Part shown: positions 1 to 6,043 of the stretch, piece after piece
Numbering within the stretch: the first letter of the stretch is position 1
Layout: the number at the start of each line of letters is the position of its first letter
Assembly: GCA_020343555.1 (NCBI GenBank)
Contig: CP070800.1
Location: 601,754-607,796, forward strand
Reading direction: 5' to 3'
Source of the DNA: Dehalococcoidales bacterium
Lineage (GTDB): Bacteria > Chloroflexota > Dehalococcoidia > Dehalococcoidales > UBA2162
Length of the DNA: 6,043 nucleotides
Program-made: the position numbers and the translations under genes
Notes under the pieces: model-generated
What the model saw: the letters and a program-made list of their open reading frames with translations, nothing else
Database searches by the model: none
Told to the model about the DNA's origin: nothing

Positions 1-387
<387 letters not shown>

Positions 388-423
388 CTAGGGAGTATAA
401 CAGGTGTGTAACCTATCTCCTAG
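388..423 (+). other. Candidate 16S trailer stem (processing helix)
   Basis: Directly after the 16S end, CTAGGGAG (388-395) can pair with CTCCTAG (417-423) with one bulged G. The stem encloses a small AGGT/ACCT hairpin (402-405 with 411-414). A helix just past the 3' end of 16S could be a recognition site for RNase trimming. Alternatively, GGAG at 392-395 can pair with CTCC at 381-384, which would mask the anti-Shine-Dalgarno in the precursor. The pairing is visible in the sequence; the role is inferred. Confidence 0.35.
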
Positions 424-429
424 GTCGGT

Positions 430-451
430 CACCGGTCCTATGAAACCGGTG
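430..451 (+). other. Stem-loop after 16S rRNA (possible transcript-end hairpin)
   Basis: CACCGGT (430-436) and ACCGGTG (445-451) form a perfect 7-bp stem around an 8-nt loop, with a weaker outer AGGT/ACCT pairing (422-425 with 456-459). It is the strongest hairpin in the 16S-methyltransferase spacer. No T tract follows it directly: the only long one, six Ts at 484-489, lies 33 bases further on and lacks its own strong stem. It is therefore not a textbook intrinsic terminator. It could protect or end the rRNA transcript, or take part in trailer processing. Confidence 0.35.
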
Positions 452-522
452 CTATACCTCCTCTCACTATCCAATCGTTAAGGTTTTTTATTTCCAGTTT
501 ATTCCTTAATTTCATATTGGGA

Positions 523-531
523 TGATATGAT
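523..531 (+). promoter_or_regulatory. Extended -10 promoter of the methyltransferase gene
   Basis: TGATATGAT fits the extended -10 pattern TGnTATAAT with one mismatch. No convincing -35 hexamer lies 16-18 bases upstream, which is typical of promoters relying on the TG extension. A start about 7 bases downstream of the hexamer falls near 538-541, at the ATG itself. This suggests a leaderless or nearly leaderless transcript. Confidence 0.45.
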
Positions 532-540
532 AGTTAAGGT

Positions 541-1236
541 ATGAATAAACATTCTAGTAATCAGGAATTATTCGAGTACTACAACGCAAGAGCTTCGGAA
601 TACGAAGAATTCTACTGGGGAAGATCTGGGGCGAGGATACATGATCCCGAGTTGTATACACGTGAAACTCTGACTGTCCGGAATTTGCTGCCTGATTTGA
701 TTTCCGGGAACTGCTTAGACATAGCCTGCGGGACGGGTTTCTGGTTGCCCGTGTATGAAAAGAACTGCACTAACATTACTCTTATAGACCAGTCAGAGAA
801 TGTCCTGGTCGAGTGTGAAAAAAAGGTAAACCTGCTTAGGATTAAGGACAAGGTTGAGATAGTTCAAGATAATTTGTTTACGCATGATTTTAAAAAGAAA
901 ACGTATGATTGCGTATTAACAGGTTTCCTCATCAGTCATTTCAGATTTTCCGAATTGACTGAATTTTTACACCTGGCAGATAACCTGCTAATATCACGCG
1001 GTCGTCTGATAATAATTGACAGTACCTGGAATGAAGAAGTAGCTAGTTCAGGCAGGACTAAAATTGGCACAATGAGCCGTATGTTAAGTGATGGCCAGGA
1101 ATTTAGTGTATACAAAAGATATTTTGACCAGGATGATATTGATAGAATGTCGGACGAACATGGCCTTACAGTAGAGTTTACTTTCTGGGGAAAAGTGTTC
1201 TTCCTGGTTTCAGCCAAGTTCTCTCGGATTCGATAG
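541..1236 (+). CDS. Class I SAM-dependent methyltransferase, substrate unknown
   Basis: The 231-residue protein has the layout of a small class I (Rossmann-fold) methyltransferase. Motif I, which binds S-adenosylmethionine, is LDIACGTGF (59-67). The acidic residue ending strand beta-2 is D83 (LIDQS). Motif IV is around YDCVLTGFLISHF (122-134), and GRLIIIDS (154-161) follows as a later strand. A helical N-terminus with a YYNARASEYE-type stretch (13-22) is common in UbiE/Methyltransf_25-like enzymes. No signal peptide or membrane segment is seen, so it should be cytoplasmic. The C-terminal DGQEFSVYKRYF stretch (184-195) resembles a bacterial subfamily of unassigned function; small molecule, lipid or RNA targets all remain possible. 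ATG 541 is the first possible start because an in-frame TAA lies at 535-537. No spaced Shine-Dalgarno is present: AAGG touches the ATG. Three in-frame TAG codons in a row end the gene (1234-1242). It looks more AT-rich than the genes after it. Confidence 0.9.
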   Translation: MNKHSSNQELFEYYNARASEYEEFYWGRSGARIHDPELYTRETLTVRNLLPDLISGNCLDIACGTGFWLPVYEKNCTNITLIDQSENVLVECEKKVNLLRIKDKVEIVQDNLFTHDFKKKTYDCVLTGFLISHFRFSELTEFLHLADNLLISRGRLIIIDSTWNEEVASSGRTKIGTMSRMLSDGQEFSVYKRYFDQDDIDRMSDEHGLTVEFTFWGKVFFLVSAKFSRIR

Positions 1237-1270
1237 TAGTAGTCCGGTAGAAGACGATTATTTTTCCTAA

Positions 1271-3580
1271 TTACCCCCGCTTTCCTCTTTCTTTAAGCCG
1301 TTCCCTTATTGCGTCGAAAACAGAACGCCTGGCTCTCATAAGCCGCCAGGTCATCGACTCCGATTGGTCGGAACTGCTTTCAGGTCCGTATCGCCTGGAA
1401 AGGAATGCGTCGAGGATGTGTTGTATAGAGTCTTTCTCCAGCGGGAATTCCGAAACAAGCCGGGCGCAATACTCGAGAGGTGTCTGGTAAGGTAAAGGCC
1501 CCAGGTTAGCTGCTTTAGCTAATTCGCACATACCGGCGTATACCTCGGATTCGTATTCGGTTCCGCTCAGGCGTTTGTCACGCGGTGTCCTTCTCCGGAA
1601 GAACACAAAGTGCAGGATCACAGCTACAGGTATACCAATTATCAGAAACAGGAACGGCCAGAACAGAGCGACGGAAGTTGTATCCAGAGATGATGCTCTC
1701 GATGATGACTGATAACCGGAAGAAGAAGATACGGTCGATGGCGTCATGTACTGATCCAGGTACATATATGGATCCCAGTATTCAGTTGTCCCACCACCTC
1801 CGGTAAACGCTTCAACCCCTACTATACCTCTTGGTGAACCGCTTCCTGGCGTTGCCTCGAATTCTACCCATCCATACCCCGGGAAATATACTTCCGCCCA
1901 GGCATGACGGTTGCTAACGAGAACGACATACTTACCTGAATCAGGATCTACTTCACCATACCTGTAACCGGTACTAAACCTTGACGGTACGCCCGCAGAC
2001 CGGAGCAGTACCACCATTGCCGTTGCGAAATCACCACAAGCTCCTGATTGTTCGTCGAAACAGAAAAATTCAACGGCATCCACTCCTTCAGGGGGAGTAT
2101 CTGCTTTCAGGTCGTAGGTGAATTGCGATAAATTGGCACCGATAGCAAGAACTTTTTCGTATGGAGTAGTCGCGTTCGCGGTTATATTAGCGCTGAGTAT
2201 CCTGACCCGTTCCGGTAAACTCTCAGGTAGTTGCAGGTAATACTCTTTAATGTCATCCGGATAATCATCTCCGGCTTCTGCGAGCTCCTGGGGGGTAGCA
2301 GATATAACACTTGAAGTAACTTGGTATTTTTGCCCGATGTCGAGGGTATATGGAGTAACGGCAGCGATAATATTCTCTGATGCTGGTTGATCATCCGTAG
2401 AATCGGATTCTACTGGTGCAAGACTGTGAAGCGTAACCGGGATATCAGACGAGACGAAATGGCCGGTAGCAAGCAGGATATCCGTTTTCAGTAGCACTTC
2501 TACGTCGAATGTTATCTCTTTCCTGCCGGTCAGGTATTCGTCTTCGTTTTCAAGTAATTCCTGGCCTTGTGCGTATTCAATAACCTCACTGTTTGTCCAT
2601 CCCGAGGATTTGTAGATATCATATACCCATGTTCGCCAGTATTGGGGAGAGTCGGAGGTTACGACGAAGCGCACATCATCACCAAAGCGTTCATAGTTCC
2701 CGTTGAACAGGTATTCACCCTGGTCCTCTGCCGCTATAAACGGCTGTTTTCGCGGTACTTTTGCCAGAAAATTGGTCAGGTATTCCTCGACGTTCTCAAG
2801 GATTGGAGTTTCATCAGCATCAATGTTGGCGATCCTCCCGAGTGTGATATCCGGTGTAAGCCAGGTTATCGTGGCAGCCAGGATACTGATACTGAGTAAC
2901 GAAGATACGAAAAACCGGGTGATTCCGTATGACGAAGTCGTGCTGCTGGTAACTACCAGGGAGCTGTTTTTTACCAGCCTGACCTGACCGATGAGGAGCA
3001 TGGCAAATATCAGGAAGAATATGAGAAAACCGTGATAATTCGACGGGAGGTTGCTTAGGTTGATAAGGAGGACGACCACTCCCGAAATGACTACACCCCA
3101 GGCGTTCTTCCTGCGTAAGACGAACCAGGTGGACACGTAACCGAGGAACCATGTGAAAAGGACCAGGAATATGACAAAATGTATTGAGCTCTCATCTGTC
3201 CGATTCATACTGACTACACCCCAGAATGATTCCAGGGCGGTACCGAGTCGTTCATACCACGGCAGTTCTGACGGGGGCAGGACGCTGAGTGTCTGCCAGG
3301 CAGTCACCAGCAGGCCGCCGGCAATTACTATGGACCAGTTGACCAGGCGGTGGAATTGTCTTTTTGCTAATATATATCCTGTAACTACGGATAGAATTAA
3401 AACAAAAGTCAATGAAGGCTGACTCTGCAGCCAGTTAGCCCGTTCTATCGATAATATAGCTATCTCAAGGGTGATAAACGCTAACAGGACGCTCATCCAT
3501 TCCTGTTGCAGCCATACCCAGAGGTGGGAACGCTTTGTTCGATTTATACTTGATGGTCTTCCCCCAAACCTGTAGGTCAT
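1271..3580 (-). CDS. TgpA-type membrane transglutaminase-like protein (DUF3488/DUF4129)
   Basis: This 769-residue last gene of the operon has a clear three-part build. Residues about 31-241 hold seven hydrophobic segments (near 31-48, 56-72, 80-100, 132-154, 159-176, 183-200 and 221-241), as in the DUF3488 N-terminus of TgpA proteins. Residues about 242-635 form a domain predicted to lie outside the membrane. It contains the transglutaminase-like core, with Cys515 in GACGDFATA, His559 in NRHAWAEVY, and the acid position at Glu575 in GWVEFEATPG; the more familiar residue there is Asp. A Ser-rich linker (614-636) leads to a last membrane helix (about 637-660), an FRRR stop-transfer motif, and a cytoplasmic DUF4129-like tail with TPLEYCARL (700-708) and SRRYGP (728-733). 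Known relatives, such as TgpA of Pseudomonas aeruginosa, act in the envelope, but their substrate is unsettled; a cysteine protease or peptidase role is also possible. The start lies 6 bases after the DUF58 stop, indicating translational coupling. Confidence 0.93.
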   Translation of the reverse strand: MTYRFGGRPSSINRTKRSHLWVWLQQEWMSVLLAFITLEIAILSIERANWLQSQPSLTFVLILSVVTGYILAKRQFHRLVNWSIVIAGGLLVTAWQTLSVLPPSELPWYERLGTALESFWGVVSMNRTDESSIHFVIFLVLFTWFLGYVSTWFVLRRKNAWGVVISGVVVLLINLSNLPSNYHGFLIFFLIFAMLLIGQVRLVKNSSLVVTSSTTSSYGITRFFVSSLLSISILAATITWLTPDITLGRIANIDADETPILENVEEYLTNFLAKVPRKQPFIAAEDQGEYLFNGNYERFGDDVRFVVTSDSPQYWRTWVYDIYKSSGWTNSEVIEYAQGQELLENEDEYLTGRKEITFDVEVLLKTDILLATGHFVSSDIPVTLHSLAPVESDSTDDQPASENIIAAVTPYTLDIGQKYQVTSSVISATPQELAEAGDDYPDDIKEYYLQLPESLPERVRILSANITANATTPYEKVLAIGANLSQFTYDLKADTPPEGVDAVEFFCFDEQSGACGDFATAMVVLLRSAGVPSRFSTGYRYGEVDPDSGKYVVLVSNRHAWAEVYFPGYGWVEFEATPGSGSPRGIVGVEAFTGGGGTTEYWDPYMYLDQYMTPSTVSSSSGYQSSSRASSLDTTSVALFWPFLFLIIGIPVAVILHFVFFRRRTPRDKRLSGTEYESEVYAGMCELAKAANLGPLPYQTPLEYCARLVSEFPLEKDSIQHILDAFLSRRYGPESSSDQSESMTWRLMRARRSVFDAIRERLKERGKRG

Positions 3581-3586
3581 TTCCGA

Positions 3587-4816
3587 CTATTCTCCATACA
3601 TAAGCGGTGATGATACGTGCCTGCTGTCCAGTATCCTGGCAATATCATCATCTTTCTTAACTATATAAACCTGGACACCACCTGCCGAGAGATCTCTCGC
3701 TATTTTCAGATTGCTGGATCTCCCTCCGAAACTGGCTGAGTCCAGTATTATTGTCACTACCAGGCATCCTCTGGCGCGAAGAGTACGTACATGTAAAAGA
3801 AGGTCTTCTTCGATATATGGAGTGATGATGATAACGACAGAATCCCTGTCAAATCGATCCATCTCCTCTGATATGAGATGGCTAACCGACTCTTTCCCTA
3901 TGGCTTTTACCCGGGCAAGGGCTTCGTCTGCCCTGTACCTGAACTCGTCATCGGCTCCGGGCGTGAACACATACCGTCGATCTCCGGCCATCAGCAAACC
4001 GGTCTCTTTTCCCATATCCAGGTATTTGTTGAGCAATGAGGAAGTAATTGTGACGGCACAATCTTCGGTTGATTCTTCCCGGGTCAATTTGTGATCTTCA
4101 CCGCGCATGTTCAGAACGAGCCATACATTCTGTGACTGGTATCTCATCTGATCATTTTCGAAGACCTTTACCATGAGTGTACCCATGTGCGCGGTACTTG
4201 GCCAGTGGACATGGTTTAAGGTATCGCCATTGGTGTACTCGCGGACCTGGCCTATAGTGGAACTCGTTTCGCTTCTCAGCAATCGACCTATTCCGTATTC
4301 GGTCCCGACAAATGTCTCCGGCTCAAAAAACGGCAGAACAAGTGTTTCCGGAAACACCAGAAGTTTTCGGGTCTCTCCTGATACTCTTTTCAGGGTAATG
4401 AGACCGAGCGGATCTGAAGCCATAATGTTCACCGCTCCCAGAGAGTATAGTCCTCTATGCAGGCAGTTGATTCTCGCTTTCAACGACTGCGAATCCTCCC
4501 GGGAAAGGTCCAGAAAGACTGAATGTTCGTATCCGGGTAAATCCGATACACCACTGACGCGTAGACCGGATTTAGGAATGATACTGTTGTTCGATACAAT
4601 GAATTCTTCTTCGAACCAGTCGCCAACCCGTGAACGTTCAGGGAGATCTTTTATCCTGACTTCGATTCCGCGTATGTTTATAAGCAGCCAAAGAGAACCG
4701 AATCCGAGTATGAGGACAGAAAAAATGAAAAGTTGCCATAGCAGAGAAGAACCAGTGATGAAACCCAGGAGGGCAATCAGGACCGGTATTATAATCATAA
4801 CAGGTTTTACCTTCAT
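3587..4816 (-). CDS. DUF58 family membrane protein, partner of MoxR
   Basis: This 409-residue protein begins with two membrane helices (about 7-25 and 28-48) joined by a short turn, so the rest is expected in the cytoplasm. A beta-rich region (about 50-165) includes SDPLGLI (134-140), typical of the family. The DUF58 signature runs from VREYTNGD (191-198) through HVHWPSTAH (202-210) to VKVFE (216-220). A von Willebrand A-like domain follows from about 229. Its first strand reads VWLVLNMRG (231-239), so the usual DxSxS metal-site motif is absent. Two Arg positions in the signature appear as His (202 and 210). DUF58 proteins are nearly always encoded beside MoxR ATPases and are thought to be their partners. 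Here MoxR lies 44 bases upstream and the transglutaminase 6 bases downstream. No strong Shine-Dalgarno precedes ATG 4816, only a weak GGA 9 bases away; no other ATG, GTG or TTG start lies in frame back to the MoxR stop. Confidence 0.93.
   Translation of the reverse strand: MKVKPVMIIIPVLIALLGFITGSSLLWQLFIFSVLILGFGSLWLLINIRGIEVRIKDLPERSRVGDWFEEEFIVSNNSIIPKSGLRVSGVSDLPGYEHSVFLDLSREDSQSLKARINCLHRGLYSLGAVNIMASDPLGLITLKRVSGETRKLLVFPETLVLPFFEPETFVGTEYGIGRLLRSETSSTIGQVREYTNGDTLNHVHWPSTAHMGTLMVKVFENDQMRYQSQNVWLVLNMRGEDHKLTREESTEDCAVTITSSLLNKYLDMGKETGLLMAGDRRYVFTPGADDEFRYRADEALARVKAIGKESVSHLISEEMDRFDRDSVVIIITPYIEEDLLLHVRTLRARGCLVVTIILDSASFGGRSSNLKIARDLSAGGVQVYIVKKDDDIARILDSRHVSSPLMYGE
3591..3595 (-). 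promoter_or_regulatory. Ribosome binding site of the transglutaminase gene, inside the DUF58 gene
   Basis: On the - strand, GGAGA lies 10 bases before the ATG at 3580 and within the last codons of the DUF58 gene, just ahead of its TAG (3589-3587). Ribosomes finishing DUF58 would be placed to restart at the next gene, so the two proteins are probably made together. Confidence 0.55.
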
Positions 4817-4860
4817 ATTGTTACATCCAAAGCGGGAATTTCTGAGTGGGAATCGGCGTG

Positions 4861-5832
4861 TTATGCACGTTGCCGGTCATGAGGTACGCCCGGAATCGGG
4901 ACTGTTTGGAGTATCTCGGAAAGAATAGCTTTAGCGTCGCCGCTTCGGGTATTCGATGAGGTTATAGGTTTAATACGATGTGATAGAACGGGTACGACCA
5001 GCGCCTTAACATCATCGGGGAGAACGTAGTCTCGATTTTCCATCAGTGCATGTGCCTGGGAGGCGCGAAAGAGAGCAAGTGAACCTCGTGGAGAAGCCCC
5101 AAGATACAACGAGGAGTGATCACGAGTAGCTCCGGTTATGGCAACGATATATTCCTTAATGGTGGTGTCTGCATGAATTTGACTGACTATTTTCTGTATC
5201 GATATCACCTCTTCGGCGGTTGTTACCGGTTCCAGGTTCTCAATCGGGTGTGTAAACTGCTGCTTGTCCAGGATATCTACCTCGCTCGGAGCGGACGGGT
5301 AACCAATATTGATGGACATCAGGAACCTGTCGAGTTGCGTTTCCGGAAGCGGAAAGGTGCTTTCATACTCAACCGGATTTTCTGTTGCTAACACATGGAA
5401 CGGTGCGGGTATGTTATAGGTGGTCCCGTCTACACTAACCTGTTTTTCTCCCATGCATTCGAGTAATGCTGATTGCACCCTGGGATTAGCCCTGTTTATT
5501 TCGTCAGCCAGGATTATATTTGACATGACCGGTCCCGGACGGTATTCAAAATCGGCAGTTTTCTGGTTGTAGACGGATACTCCGGTCACATCGCCGGGAA
5601 GCATGTCGGGTGTAAACTGGATTCTCTTGAATGTGCAGTCGATGGATTTTGCTAAACTCCTGGCGAGCATTGTCTTCCCTACGCCGGGGGGATCGGCAAC
5701 AAGCAGGTGCCCCTGGCTGATCACTGTCATTACTGCGAGTTCAACAGTCTGACGTTTACCAATTATTATTTGTTCAACATTATCTATTATCTTTTCTATT
5801 GTCTTCTGAGCTTCGGTGATGACGTTGTCCAT
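4861..5832 (-). CDS. MoxR-family AAA+ ATPase
   Basis: This 323-residue ATPase is the first gene of the operon. In order it shows Walker A ADPPGVGKT (46-54), QFTPDMLPGDVTG (72-84, the MoxR FTPDLLPSDITG-type motif), Walker B IILADEINR (106-114; catalytic acids D110 and E111), sensor 1 LATENP (148-153, N152), the arginine-finger region PETQLDRF (163-170, R169), and sensor 2 in GASPRGSLAL (245-254, R249) within the lid domain. Length and motif order are normal for MoxR, and all ATP-handling residues are present. The longer reading from GTG 5856 is less likely, because GGGAGG sits 6 bases before the ATG at 5832. MoxR proteins act as chaperone-like remodelling ATPases on partners with von Willebrand A domains; the DUF58 protein encoded next is the obvious candidate. 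No membrane segment is seen, so it should be cytoplasmic. Confidence 0.95.
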   Translation of the reverse strand: MDNVITEAQKTIEKIIDNVEQIIIGKRQTVELAVMTVISQGHLLVADPPGVGKTMLARSLAKSIDCTFKRIQFTPDMLPGDVTGVSVYNQKTADFEYRPGPVMSNIILADEINRANPRVQSALLECMGEKQVSVDGTTYNIPAPFHVLATENPVEYESTFPLPETQLDRFLMSINIGYPSAPSEVDILDKQQFTHPIENLEPVTTAEEVISIQKIVSQIHADTTIKEYIVAITGATRDHSSLYLGASPRGSLALFRASQAHALMENRDYVLPDDVKALVVPVLSHRIKPITSSNTRSGDAKAILSEILQTVPIPGVPHDRQRA

Positions 5833-5838
5833 TCCATT

Positions 5839-5844
5839 CCTCCC
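5839..5844 (-). promoter_or_regulatory. Ribosome binding site deciding the MoxR start
   Basis: On the - strand, GGGAGG lies 6 bases before the ATG at 5832. It pairs well with the CCTCC of the 16S 3' end seen in this same window. It lies downstream of the in-frame GTG at 5856, so the ATG is the better start and the protein is 8 residues shorter than the longest open frame. Confidence 0.8.
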
Positions 5845-5858
5845 TGAACTGATCACAA

Positions 5859-5898
5859 ACGTGGCTAATAGCCCTTATATATATTATAACAGCCACGT
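5859..5898. repeat. Inverted repeat ACGTGGCT/AGCCACGT around the operon promoter
   Basis: ACGTGGCT (5859-5866) and AGCCACGT (5891-5898) are perfect 8-bp inverted copies, with centres 32 bases apart, about three helical turns. They flank the TATAAT of the operon, and the upstream arm touches the TG of the extended -10. Only one arm would lie in the transcript, so this looks like a DNA site for a dimeric regulator rather than an RNA hairpin. The downstream arm also has a local GGCT-AAT-AGCC mini-palindrome (5863-5873). The binding protein is unknown. Confidence 0.45.
5883..5891 (-). promoter_or_regulatory. Extended -10 promoter of the MoxR-DUF58-transglutaminase operon
   Basis: On the - strand the sequence is TGTTATAAT, a perfect TGnTATAAT extended -10. 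The bases 17 upstream (AGGGGA) do not resemble a -35 box. Transcription would start near 5876 and give a leader of about 44 bases before the MoxR ATG, including the ribosome binding site. It is the best promoter match in the window and the only strong one found upstream of the three - strand genes. Confidence 0.6.
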
Positions 5899-5976
5899 AC
5901 TATTTTCCCCTAACTTATCCTAAAAAACACATGATATCAATATAAAAAAGACTCAACAATGAAATATCCGTGCGTT

Positions 5977-6003
5977 ATTGTCGATGTTTTTAGTTACGAC
6001 AAT
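5977..6003. repeat. Inverted repeat ATTGTCG/CGACAAT
   Basis: ATTGTCG (5977-5983) and CGACAAT (5997-6003) are perfect 7-bp inverted copies, with centres 20 bases apart, about two helical turns. They lie some 90 bases upstream of the operon's -10. TCGATG also occurs twice (5981-5986 and 6003-6008). This could be a regulator site or chance in AT-rich DNA; if an upstream gene reaches into this area, the repeat would be partly coding. Confidence 0.25.
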
Positions 6004-6043
6004 CGATGAATCTGGATTCCAAAATACATTTGTCAGTACACAC

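Noticed and set aside
484..489. Run of six Ts as an intrinsic terminator of the 16S transcript
   Set aside because: No strong GC-rich stem lies directly before it; the good hairpin ends 33 bases earlier.
612..1217. Two - strand open frames opposite the methyltransferase
   Set aside because: The + strand frame has clear methyltransferase motifs; the antisense translations show no family features.
1237..1270. Bidirectional terminator between the convergent genes
   Set aside because: A short T run is present at 1259-1265 with one A at 1260, but no stem of useful length is found in the 34 bases.
1585..3422. Several 70-110 codon open frames overlapping the transglutaminase gene on both strands
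   Set aside because: All are contained in a strongly supported 769-residue gene, and none has a recognisable motif.
4834..4853. GGGAAT repeated twice, 14 bases apart, between MoxR and DUF58
   Set aside because: Two 6-bp copies are too short to distinguish from chance, and no promoter or terminator goes with them.
4173..4928. 251-codon open frame on the + strand, antisense to the DUF58 and MoxR genes
   Set aside because: It lies opposite two clearly conserved proteins, is rich in Ser and Arg as mirror frames often are, shows no domain, and has no convincing ribosome binding site.
5932..5939. Perfect palindrome TGATATCA upstream of the operon
   Set aside because: An isolated 8-bp palindrome in AT-rich DNA is expected by chance and has no positional link to the main promoter.
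6006..6043. ATG followed by 11 open codons to the window end on the + strand, as the start of a divergent gene
   Set aside because: It is too short to judge, with no Shine-Dalgarno before it.

Overview
The window starts inside the 3' quarter of a 16S rRNA gene and then carries four complete protein genes: one on the + strand and three on the - strand, convergent with the first. The 16S tail (GTACACACCGCCCGT, GTCATGAAAG..., ACACTTGAAGTC, an h45 helix with a GGAA loop, and CCTCCTTTCT) reads like a Chloroflexota 16S, most like Dehalococcoidia. That placement comes from remembered signature stretches, not from an alignment. Overall base composition looks moderate, with AT-rich intergenic DNA.

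Layout. 1-387: end of 16S. 388-540: a 153-nt spacer with two stem-loop candidates and an extended -10 promoter, but no tRNA, 23S or 5S, so the 16S gene appears unlinked from the other rRNAs. 541-1236 (+): a small class I SAM-dependent methyltransferase, possibly read from a leaderless or nearly leaderless mRNA. 1237-1270: a 34-bp convergent gap with no clear terminator. 5832 down to 1271 (-): a three-gene operon encoding a MoxR-family AAA+ ATPase, a DUF58 membrane protein, and a large membrane-anchored transglutaminase-like protein of the TgpA type (DUF3488 / transglutaminase core / DUF4129). 5833-6043: the operon's leader and promoter region, with an extended -10, a perfect 8-bp inverted repeat around it, a further inverted repeat upstream, and possibly the last codons of another - strand gene.

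How the genes work together. MoxR-DUF58-transglutaminase is a known recurrent bacterial gene set. The cytoplasmic ATPase is thought to remodel or activate a partner with the DUF58 (von Willebrand A-like) fold. The transglutaminase-like protein places a Cys-His-acid catalytic domain outside the membrane and a small domain inside it. The role is generally taken to be in envelope processing, but the substrate is unknown. Points deserving attention are the altered DUF58 signature and metal site, the Glu in the catalytic-acid position of the transglutaminase, the operator-like palindrome around the operon promoter, and the unlinked 16S gene. I see no CRISPR array, insertion sequence, toxin or phage gene, and no clearly new system; the operon is a recognised but poorly understood one.
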